Below, piece after piece: positions 1 through 5,251 of a stretch of 5,251 bases of DNA; position 1 is the stretch's first letter, and each line of letters starts with the position of its first letter. Source of the stretch: UBA7398 sp964567545 (GTDB lineage: Bacteria > Actinomycetota > Actinomycetes > Nanopelagicales > Nanopelagicaceae); the NCBI GenBank assembly GCA_964567545.1, contig CAZMNB010000074.1:1-5251 (forward strand). The letters are read 5' to 3'. A model generated the notes under the pieces. That model did no database searches and was not told the DNA's origin. It saw only the letters and a list, made by a program, of their open reading frames with translations. Made by a program: the position numbers and the translations under genes.

Positions 1-653
1 TGAATGTCATATTTTCAGTAGGCGCTGGTTTGTTAACAGCAATTTTGGTAAATAAGAAATTTAGAGGAAGAGGCGGAATTCGCGCACTTATGACAGCGCC
101 GTGGGCTTTCCCAGACATTGCGTCGGTAATTATTTTTATCTGGATTTTAAACTCTGCTTTTGGAGTAGTTGGAATTTTGAATCAACACCTACCGTTTGAT
201 ACATCTGGTGGCTGGTTAACTTCTAGCCCTTATGCATTCGTTTCGATCATTGTGATGTCGATGTGGAAGACCTTTCCATTTTATAGCATTGTATTTCTAG
301 CAGCGTTACAAGGCGTGCCTGAAGATTTAACTGAGGCAGCAACCGTTGATGGTGCTGGCCCATTTCAGAGATTTAAGACAGTTACATTGCCAAGCATTCG
401 TCCCACATTCGTTCTACTAGCGCTGTTGGCTTTCATCTTCGCATTCCGTCAATTCAGCATGATTTATTTAACCACTGGTGGCGGCCCAGAACGCGATACC
501 GAAACCTTAGTTCTTGCAGTTTATAACACCGCATTCAAGTATTACGATCTAGCTCTCTCCTCTGCAATCGGAGTTGTTGGATTGATAGTTACTTTTGTGA
601 TTGCAGTAGCTTTTCTTGCGCTGCAATCTCGAGCCGAGAAGGTTAATTCATAA
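1..653 (+). CDS. Sugar ABC transporter permease, MalF/UgpA type (5' partial)
   Basis: This is one of the two membrane subunits of a CUT1-family carbohydrate ABC importer in the cytoplasmic membrane. The reading frame is open from the window edge (first full codon at 3) to TAA at 651-653, giving 216 codons; the family usually has about 290-310 residues, so the N-terminus and first membrane helix are cut off. The TTG at 30 is an internal leucine, not a start. Hydrophobic stretches suggest five remaining helices. The permease EAA loop, which docks the ATPase, is clear: EAATVDGAG at 333-359, followed by a TLPSIRP segment. A GGGPERDTETL segment (about 480-512) before the last helix is typical of MalF-like permeases. 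The gene overlaps the next permease by one base, so the two are almost surely translated as a pair. The substrate cannot be read from the sequence. Family assignment is confident. Confidence 0.93.
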   Translation, partial: NVIFSVGAGLLTAILVNKKFRGRGGIRALMTAPWAFPDIASVIIFIWILNSAFGVVGILNQHLPFDTSGGWLTSSPYAFVSIIVMSMWKTFPFYSIVFLAALQGVPEDLTEAATVDGAGPFQRFKTVTLPSIRPTFVLLALLAFIFAFRQFSMIYLTTGGGPERDTETLVLAVYNTAFKYYDLALSSAIGVVGLIVTFVIAVAFLALQSRAEKVNS

Positions 654-1504
654 TGGCTATTGTAAGAGGGACAAAACTAAGCAATACGGCTCGTACAGCG
701 CTACGTTACTTTGTAATTTTCTTAGTTAGTTTGCTAGTAATTTTTCCACTTTATTGGATGGTCGTTACAGCCGTACAAGCCCCAGAGGTCACACTTCGAT
801 ATCCTCCTGTTTTATATCCAATTGACCCAAACCTAAAAGGTTTCCATGCAATATTTTTTGAAAAACAAATGGGAAGATGGCTGATAAATTCAGGTTTTGT
901 TGCCATACTAACAACAGCAGTTACAACAGCTCTTTCTATACTTGGCGCATACGCGCTTTCTTGGTTTAAGTGGCGCGGCAAAGTCGCATTCGGTTTAATG
1001 TTGCTCTTCACTCAGATGTTACCTGAAGCGCTAATTGTAATTCCAATTTTTAAAATTTACAGTAATCTGCATTGGACCGACTCATTAGCAACACTTTCGC
1101 TAATTCATGCTGCGTTTGTTATTCCAGTTGGAGTTTGGATTCTCAAACCCGCATTTGAAGGAATTCCAAAAGAAGTTAATGAGGCGGCGCAGATTGATGG
1201 TTGTACGCCTATGGGTGTATTGCGAAAGATAATAATTCCACTATGTTCGCCAGCAATTCTTGCAGTAGGCGTAGTTGCGTTCTTTGCCAGTTGGGGTGAA
1301 TATTTAATTGCGGTGACTATGATTTCAACAGAGGGCAAATACCCGGCCTCAGTAGGTCTGGCATCAACAATGTCCCAACTTGACACCCCAATTCAGACTT
1401 TGTTATCTGGTGCGATAGTTTATGGATTGCCACCAGTGATTCTCTACATGTTTATTCAACGTTTCGTGATTTCTGGCTTAACTGCCGGAGCTATTAAAGG
1501 TTAA
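653..1504 (+). CDS. Sugar ABC transporter permease, MalG/UgpE type
   Basis: This is the second membrane subunit of the same CUT1 importer, complete at 283 residues, the usual length. About six membrane helices are visible (roughly residues 18-40, 80-103, 111-133, 146-165, 200-224 and 248-270). The cytoplasmic EAA loop that contacts the ATP-binding subunit is at residues 177-197 (EAAQIDG, then IIIP). The C-terminus ends in the short GLTAGAIKG tail common in MalG-like proteins. The start ATG shares its A with the stop of the upstream permease (TAATG), and a modest ribosome site (GAAGG, 638-642) lies 10 bases before it, so translational coupling is likely. No ATPase or solute-binding protein is in view; in many actinobacteria one shared MsiK/UgpC-type ATPase energises several such importers, which could apply here (inference). 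Substrate unknown. Confidence 0.95.
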   Translation: MAIVRGTKLSNTARTALRYFVIFLVSLLVIFPLYWMVVTAVQAPEVTLRYPPVLYPIDPNLKGFHAIFFEKQMGRWLINSGFVAILTTAVTTALSILGAYALSWFKWRGKVAFGLMLLFTQMLPEALIVIPIFKIYSNLHWTDSLATLSLIHAAFVIPVGVWILKPAFEGIPKEVNEAAQIDGCTPMGVLRKIIIPLCSPAILAVGVVAFFASWGEYLIAVTMISTEGKYPASVGLASTMSQLDTPIQTLLSGAIVYGLPPVILYMFIQRFVISGLTAGAIKG

Positions 1505-1517
1505 TAACTCAACTAAG

Positions 1518-1524
1518 AAGGAGG
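1518..1524 (+). promoter_or_regulatory. Strong Shine-Dalgarno site of the UlaG-like gene
   Basis: A perfect AAGGAGG lies 6 bases upstream of the ATG at 1531, within the 26-bp gap after the MalG-type permease. It fixes the start of the UlaG-like gene and is much stronger than the sites before the other genes of the window, suggesting that the hydrolase is translated independently and well relative to the permeases. Confidence 0.85.
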
Positions 1525-1530
1525 CTTGAA

Positions 1531-2337
1531 ATGGTTGATAACAATGGTTCCCTTTGGCCGGCAATCCGAGACACTCCGGTTCCGCAAGGAGCAGTACATA
1601 TTTGGTGGTTACTACAAGCTGGTTTTGTAATTAAAAGTCCGGGTGGTTTTACGGTTTGTATTGATGCTTACTTAACCGATTCGGTTAAAACTTCTTATGG
1701 AATTGGTAGAGGTTATCCAGCGCCACTTTCACCAGAGGAATCGGAATTTGATGCAGTAATGGCAACCCATTCACACGATGACCACCAAGATCCAGAAGCA
1801 ATAATTCCATTCGCTAAACATTCAAAAACTCGCTACATCGGACCATTTAATGTAATAAAACTGGCACGTGCTGGCGGTTTTTATGGCGATCGCTCCGTTC
1901 TAATTAACCGAGGCGAAGTTGTCGAAGTTGGCGACATCAAGATTGAAGCGGTTTATGCGCGCCATATGTTTGAACCAGAGCCAACTCCAGATGCAGCTGG
2001 ATATTTAATAACAGTAGGAAAGTGGCGGATTTATCATTCTGGCGATACTGAATATGATGCTCGAATCGTAGATGACACTGAAAACCGAACCGATGTTTCC
2101 CTTATCTGCATTAATGGAATTACCGGAAATATGGATACTAAAGAAGCAGCCTTCCTTGCTTGGCGTCAAGGTTGCCAAGTTGCAGTTCCGATGCACTTTG
2201 GTTTGTGGCGTGAGGATGAAGAATTTAATAAGACTGCAACTCTTGATTTGAATGAATTTACCGACACCTACAAACGTCTTGAACCAAGTGGCCGGGTATG
2301 GATTCCCGAACTTGGAAAACCGCTGGAGATGAAGTAG
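1531..2337 (+). CDS. UlaG-like metallo-beta-lactamase-fold hydrolase
   Basis: A 268-residue cytoplasmic metal-dependent hydrolase of the UlaG branch of the metallo-beta-lactamase superfamily. UlaG itself opens L-ascorbate-6-phosphate lactone with manganese. Visible landmarks in order: a WWLLQAGFVIKSPGG opening strand (25-39), the metal motif HSHDDH (80-85), a second-shell or metal histidine in ARHMFEPEP (H145), the HSGDT motif (169-173, D172 as bridging ligand), an INGITGN segment (194-200) resembling the INGR-GN region of UlaG proteins, and a final VPMHFGLW histidine (H222). All expected metal ligands are present, so it should be active. It is shorter than E. coli UlaG (about 354 residues) and stands next to an ABC importer rather than a PTS, so the exact ascorbate pathway is doubtful; another sugar lactone or phosphate ester is equally possible. 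There is no signal peptide. The gene ends directly against the oppositely oriented YrdC-like gene. Confidence 0.85.
   Translation: MVDNNGSLWPAIRDTPVPQGAVHIWWLLQAGFVIKSPGGFTVCIDAYLTDSVKTSYGIGRGYPAPLSPEESEFDAVMATHSHDDHQDPEAIIPFAKHSKTRYIGPFNVIKLARAGGFYGDRSVLINRGEVVEVGDIKIEAVYARHMFEPEPTPDAAGYLITVGKWRIYHSGDTEYDARIVDDTENRTDVSLICINGITGNMDTKEAAFLAWRQGCQVAVPMHFGLWREDEEFNKTATLDLNEFTDTYKRLEPSGRVWIPELGKPLEMK
2284..2315. repeat. Imperfect inverted repeat at the 3' end of the UlaG-like gene
   Basis: CCAAGT (2284-2289) pairs with ACTTGG (2310-2315), and inside it CGGG (2293-2296) pairs with CCCG (2305-2308) around an 8-base loop, with a small internal bulge of 3 against 1 bases. For transcripts of the minus-strand cluster this hairpin would form about 22 bases after the stop codon of the YrdC-like gene, where a terminator or 3'-end stabilising hairpin would be expected. 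No good U-run follows on either strand, so it is not a classic intrinsic terminator. It lies in coding sequence and may be chance. Confidence 0.3.
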
Positions 2338-2994
2338 TTAGATCGTTTGTAAGCTCGGAATAACTTTCTTTATCTCGGAATAAGTAATGCTGCCTTCACG
2401 GAGCATTTTTGGTTTGCTATCAACACATGAAACAATGCTGGTTTGTTTAGTCGACTTGATAACACCAGAGTTAATGGCAATTTCTATTAGTTTCTTCGCC
2501 CTAGGGAGCAATCCAGGTAGCGATTTTAAAACTTTGCCATTCTTATCTTGCAAGGCGGTATAAATCACCGGACCCATTAACTCGGAAACTACATTTAATA
2601 GCGGATTGTTTGGCTTTCTAGCCATGACTGAGGCTGGGTTGGCATCTGCACCTAATGTGCAAGGCAGAACATCACTAGCTTTAAACTCAACATTCAATAG
2701 TCCGGGCCAAAAAACGGAAGTTAGTAACCGGTCGCGATCTGAAATTTCCACCAGATAAGAGAGCAAATCGCTTATATCATTCACAAAAATCGGGAAGGAA
2801 ACATCTGAATCTAAATCTTTCAAGGATCTAAAAACCGCAACGCCATCAGAACTCGCCGGATCGGCAATCGCTACGTAAGCGCTTTCAACCGCGACAACAG
2901 CAACATTGCCTTCCCGTAATTTCTCGACCAATTCAAAGGCAATTTTTTGAATTTTGGATTTCTCACTCTTTTTTGGCGCTAATACTGTTTTCAT
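2338..2994 (-). CDS. Divergent YrdC/Sua5-domain protein, signature residues lost
   Basis: A 218-residue cytoplasmic protein with the layout of the YrdC/Sua5 fold. Family members make threonylcarbamoyl-AMP from threonine, bicarbonate and ATP for tRNA t6A modification. Recognisable segments in order: GNVAVVAVESAYVAIAD (29-45) where enzymes have a PT-T-YG-  motif; SLKD (57-60) where a K-x-R pair is expected, only the lysine remaining; FPIFVND (67-73); FWPGLLNVEF (95-104), the best-kept motif; MARKPNNP (124-131) matching the R-x-P-x-x-P strand; IYTALQDKNG (144-153) in place of the SAN-SG motif; and TSIVSCVDSKPKMLREGSI (185-203), matching the C-terminal ST-VD...LR-G region. The fold assignment is fairly secure, but loss of most nucleotide- and substrate-binding residues argues against ordinary synthase activity. 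It is probably a paralogue, with the true t6A enzyme elsewhere. It starts 6 bases after lldD and has no clear ribosome site, so it is likely coupled to lldD translation. Confidence 0.72.
   Translation of the reverse strand: MKTVLAPKKSEKSKIQKIAFELVEKLREGNVAVVAVESAYVAIADPASSDGVAVFRSLKDLDSDVSFPIFVNDISDLLSYLVEISDRDRLLTSVFWPGLLNVEFKASDVLPCTLGADANPASVMARKPNNPLLNVVSELMGPVIYTALQDKNGKVLKSLPGLLPRAKKLIEIAINSGVIKSTKQTSIVSCVDSKPKMLREGSITYSEIKKVIPSLQTI
2386..2410 (+). terminator. Weak candidate intrinsic terminator of the + strand operon
   Basis: AATGCT (2386-2391) pairs with AGCATT (2402-2407), continued by CC/GG (2393-2394 with 2400-2401) past one bulged G, closing a 5-base loop. The stem runs into five T residues (2406-2410) and soon another TTT. 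It begins 48 bases after the stop of the UlaG-like gene, a plausible place for termination. Against it, half the pairs are A-T, the T-run is short, and the same bases encode the MLREGSI region of the minus-strand YrdC-like protein, which is conserved for protein reasons. Confidence 0.3.
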
Positions 2995-3000
2995 TATTTA

Positions 3001-4209
3001 CTATTTTAGGAATTTAATCATGGATGCGTCAACCTCAGCAATGGAATTAGTACCAAGTAGTTTCAATGTTCGTACCATCTGTGTCTGCAAAATTGTAAAC
3101 GTCCGTTCAACACCGATTTTACCGCCTGCCATTAAGCCATATAAGTATGCCCGGCCAACCCAAGTGAAATCTGCGCCTAGCGCTTTTGCAGCAACGATAT
3201 CGGCACCATGCATGATTCCAGTATCGATATGAAGTTCCATGGTTGATTTTAGTTCTCGTCTTACTTCTGGGAGCAATTCAAATGGAACTGGCGCGCGATC
3301 CAATTGACGGCCGCCATGATTTGAAAGTACAACTGCATCAACCCCGTAATCTGCGCATTTAAGCGCATCATCAAGACGTTGCACTCCTTTTACAATCAAT
3401 TTCTTCTTCCAAATTGATCTAATCCACTTCAAATCTTCGTAAGTCATTGATGGATCGAACATAGTGTCCATCAATTGCGCAACTGTGCCATTCCAAGATT
3501 CAAGCGCTGCGAAATTTAGCGGTTCTTTAGTTAAGAAATTCCACCACCAGCCTGGACGCGGCAGTGCATTTAGAAAAGTATTTAAAGTTAGAGTCGGCGG
3601 AACTGTTAAACCGTTTTTTATATCACGCAATCTTGCACCAGCAACTTGGGCATCAACAGTTAACACCAGGCCTTCATAACCCGCGTTTTCCGCTCGCTTT
3701 ATTAAATCTAAACTTCGCTCGCGATCTCGCCATAGATAAAGTTGAAACCAATTACTTCCGGTAGGCGCAGCTTCTTTAACTTTCTCAATTGAAGTTGTGC
3801 CCATTGTTGAAAGCGTGAATGGGATTCCGAAAGCGGCAGCAGTGGAAGCGCCAGCTTTTTCACCGTCTGTGTGCATCATCCGGGTAAAACCAGTCGGAGC
3901 GATACCTACTGGCATTTTGTAACTAATTCCTAGCATTATTGTTTCTAAAGAAACGCTTGAAACATCACGCAAGATATGTGGCGAGAACTCGACATTTTCA
4001 AAAGATTTCCGCGCTCGATTTAGCGAAATTTCCTGCTCAGCGGCACCATCGGTGTAATCAAATGGTCCACGAGGTGTGGCTCGCTTAGCGGCTAACCGAA
4101 GATCGTAGATTGTGTTTGATCTCTGTACGCGCCGTTTTTTTGGCGATAAAACTGGTTTACGAATGCTGAATAATTGTTTTAAATTATTCAATCGGTTGCT
4201 CTCTTTCAA
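3001..4209 (-). CDS. lldD: FMN-dependent L-lactate dehydrogenase / 2-hydroxyacid oxidase family (LldD2-like)
   Basis: A 402-residue flavoprotein of the 2-hydroxyacid oxidase family that most likely oxidises L-lactate to pyruvate and passes electrons to quinone or oxygen. Key features: FDY (50-52, active-site Tyr52); APTG (104-107) at the flavin; FQLY (155-158); LTVDA (183-187); GARLRD (191-196, Arg193); KG (274-275); the family signature SNHGGRQLD (296-304) with catalytic His298 and substrate-binding Arg301; and VGRAYLYGL (351-359) for the flavin phosphate. The segment DTGIMHG (329-335) lacks the arginine of the DGGxRRG motif of glycolate oxidase, a trait I recall in mycobacterial LldD2, which it resembles along its whole length. 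An aromatic loop around WWW (221-223) could touch the membrane. The start is TTG, chosen because it gives the length and N-terminus of LldD2, follows a GAGGG site by 7 bases, and no ATG lies nearby. It sits 4 bases after the kinase. Lactate is the best substrate guess; other 2-hydroxyacids are possible. Confidence 0.9.
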   Translation of the reverse strand: MKESNRLNNLKQLFSIRKPVLSPKKRRVQRSNTIYDLRLAAKRATPRGPFDYTDGAAEQEISLNRARKSFENVEFSPHILRDVSSVSLETIMLGISYKMPVGIAPTGFTRMMHTDGEKAGASTAAAFGIPFTLSTMGTTSIEKVKEAAPTGSNWFQLYLWRDRERSLDLIKRAENAGYEGLVLTVDAQVAGARLRDIKNGLTVPPTLTLNTFLNALPRPGWWWNFLTKEPLNFAALESWNGTVAQLMDTMFDPSMTYEDLKWIRSIWKKKLIVKGVQRLDDALKCADYGVDAVVLSNHGGRQLDRAPVPFELLPEVRRELKSTMELHIDTGIMHGADIVAAKALGADFTWVGRAYLYGLMAGGKIGVERTFTILQTQMVRTLKLLGTNSIAEVDASMIKFLK

Positions 4210-4213
4210 AACC

Positions 4214-5251
4214 CTACCCTCGTTCCTTTTTTTGGTCCGCTAGCCGTAAGGCCTCTGTTTGAGCCGATAAGAATTCCTTAAATTTTTTCTTAGAATAGTT
4301 TTTTTGGATTTCTGATGGAGTAGATTTTATCGAATTAAAGCCCAAACGTTCAGTGGATTCACTTAAATTCTTATTAATTACAGCATGAGCAAGAATTGCG
4401 GAACCGCGAGTGGTGGTATCAGTATCTTCATATCGTGAGATTTCTCTTCCTAGAGTTTTTAACCGGATCTTTTCCCAGCGCTGATCATTTCCAGCATGGC
4501 CACCGAGTTTTATCAGCTCGCTTGCCGAACAGTTTAAAGTTTCTGCAGTTTCAATAACCTGCTTTTCAGCAAACGAAATACCTTCCAAAACCGATGCAGC
4601 TAGGTCAAATTTATTGGTTGCGCCGCCCATCCCATAAAAACCACCTTGCAAATCTGTGCGCCATAAGGGAGCACGTTCGCCATATATATAAGGCAAAAAG
4701 ATAGGTAAATCAGAGCTTTCCGAGCGCTCTGCCAAGTTGATTGCCTCATCTTGAGTGGTCTCTAAGAGTGCGGAAAACCAAGCAATGGAACTTCCGCTCG
4801 ATTGAGTTGGACCATAGGTAATAGCAAGAGGAGCGCAAGAATTAGGAATTATGTAGAGGGAACCGCCATCTTTAGGTGGCGTAGTTGTTGATGCACCGAC
4901 GATTGCTGATGTTCCAGTAATTATAAATGAACTTGGTTCGCTCATTACGCCGAGAGCAACCATGCCACACATTGCATCTGACCAACCAATACTTACTGGG
5001 ATTCCAACAGGTAACCCAAACTTTTTTGCAGCGGTGTCGCTTACTCCGCCACGACTTTCAAAACCATCTCCAAGTTCTGGAACTATTTTTGAATCCCAAC
5101 CAATAAATTCTAATAAATTATTTATTGTTCTTTGTATAGAATTAACAAATTGTATCTGTTCATATACAGTAGCCCCAGCATGCATTCTTTCTTCTTTATG
5201 TTGAGCTAGTGACCATTTTAATTCATCATTTAATAAAGCAAATCTCCTCTT
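4214..5251 (-). CDS. FGGY-family carbohydrate kinase (5' partial)
   Basis: C-terminal two-thirds of a cytoplasmic sugar kinase of the FGGY family (xylulokinase, fuculokinase, rhamnulokinase and relatives), which phosphorylates a sugar or polyol with ATP. The frame is open to the window edge (345 codons; the family has about 480-510), so roughly 140-165 N-terminal residues lie beyond it. ATG at 5185 is internal: the 22 codons upstream are also open and family-like. Counting from that methionine: GWSDAMCGM (68-75) carries the likely catalytic Asp70; TGTSAIVG (90-97) is the phosphate-binding GTS turn; PYIYGERAPLW (165-175) is a family hallmark; VLEGISFA (199-206) and LGGHAGNDQRW (227-237) match the second FGGY signature region, with a histidine where many xylulokinases have GGGA; RGSAILA (260-266) ends the ATP domain. 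The exact sugar cannot be told from this part. It heads an lldD and YrdC-like cluster with 4-bp spacing, so the three are very likely co-transcribed. Confidence 0.9.
   Translation of the reverse strand, partial: KRRFALLNDELKWSLAQHKEERMHAGATVYEQIQFVNSIQRTINNLLEFIGWDSKIVPELGDGFESRGGVSDTAAKKFGLPVGIPVSIGWSDAMCGMVALGVMSEPSSFIITGTSAIVGASTTTPPKDGGSLYIIPNSCAPLAITYGPTQSSGSSIAWFSALLETTQDEAINLAERSESSDLPIFLPYIYGERAPLWRTDLQGGFYGMGGATNKFDLAASVLEGISFAEKQVIETAETLNCSASELIKLGGHAGNDQRWEKIRLKTLGREISRYEDTDTTTRGSAILAHAVINKNLSESTERLGFNSIKSTPSEIQKNYSKKKFKEFLSAQTEALRLADQKKERG
4217..4221 (-). promoter_or_regulatory. Shine-Dalgarno site supporting the TTG start of lldD
   Basis: GAGGG on the minus strand lies 7 bases upstream of the TTG at 4209-4207. 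It is embedded in the last codons of the upstream kinase, directly before the kinase stop TAG (4216-4214), so ribosomes ending the kinase are placed to start lldD. No other start with a ribosome site fits the family's length. Confidence 0.65.

Noticed and set aside
30..32. TTG as start of the first permease
   Set aside because: The frame is open upstream to the window edge, the upstream residues read as part of a permease membrane helix, and starting here would drop helices required by the family.
1105..1386. Open frame of 93 codons on the minus strand inside the MalG-type permease gene
   Set aside because: It lies wholly antisense to a well-supported permease, has no ribosome site or recognisable domain, and is explained as a shadow of the real frame.
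2954..3232. Open frame of 92 codons on the + strand across the lldD / YrdC-like junction
   Set aside because: It overlaps two confident minus-strand genes, its protein shows no family pattern, and no start signal supports it.
4130..4145. CGCC / GGCG hairpin around seven T residues, looking like a terminator or slippage site in lldD
   Set aside because: The stem is only four pairs, the T-run is the loop rather than the tail, and it encodes the basic KKRR stretch near the LldD N-terminus; the frame is intact.
4227..4233. Run of seven T (A on the coding strand) near the end of the kinase as a possible frameshift
   Set aside because: The frame continues normally to a stop placed correctly before lldD, and the run encodes lysine codons in a variable C-terminal tail.

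Overview
The window looks like a compact, AT-rich bacterial genome, most likely a low-GC, streamlined actinobacterium of the freshwater acI / Nanopelagicales type. This is inferred from close resemblance of the FMN-dependent lactate dehydrogenase to mycobacterial LldD2 as I remember it, the actinobacterial look of the UlaG-like hydrolase and the CUT1-type permeases, modest GC content, and extreme gene packing (only about 36 bp lie outside genes). No database search was possible, so the taxon is a guess.

Layout: two convergent gene clusters meet back to back at 2337/2338. On the + strand (1-2337) are the 3' part of a MalF-type sugar ABC permease, a complete MalG-type permease overlapping it by one base (TAATG), and a UlaG-like metallo-beta-lactamase-fold hydrolase 26 bp downstream behind a perfect AAGGAGG. 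On the - strand (5251 down to 2338) are the 3' two-thirds of an FGGY carbohydrate kinase, an L-lactate dehydrogenase-type flavoprotein (lldD) that starts at TTG 4 bp after the kinase, and a strongly divergent YrdC/Sua5-domain protein 6 bp after lldD. Promoters, the solute-binding protein, any ATPase and any regulators must lie outside the window.

How the genes may work together: the + cluster would import a sugar or sugar derivative and hydrolyse a (possibly phosphorylated) lactone. The - cluster would phosphorylate a sugar and oxidise L-lactate or another 2-hydroxyacid. A carbohydrate/2-hydroxyacid catabolic region is well supported; the exact substrate is not. The two most unusual points are the YrdC-like protein that has lost most signature residues of threonylcarbamoyl-AMP synthases, and the convergent junction with no spacer, where any transcription termination signal must lie inside the opposing gene. 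No tRNA, rRNA, CRISPR array, insertion sequence or phage gene was seen, and no stretch of 300 bases lacks a gene.
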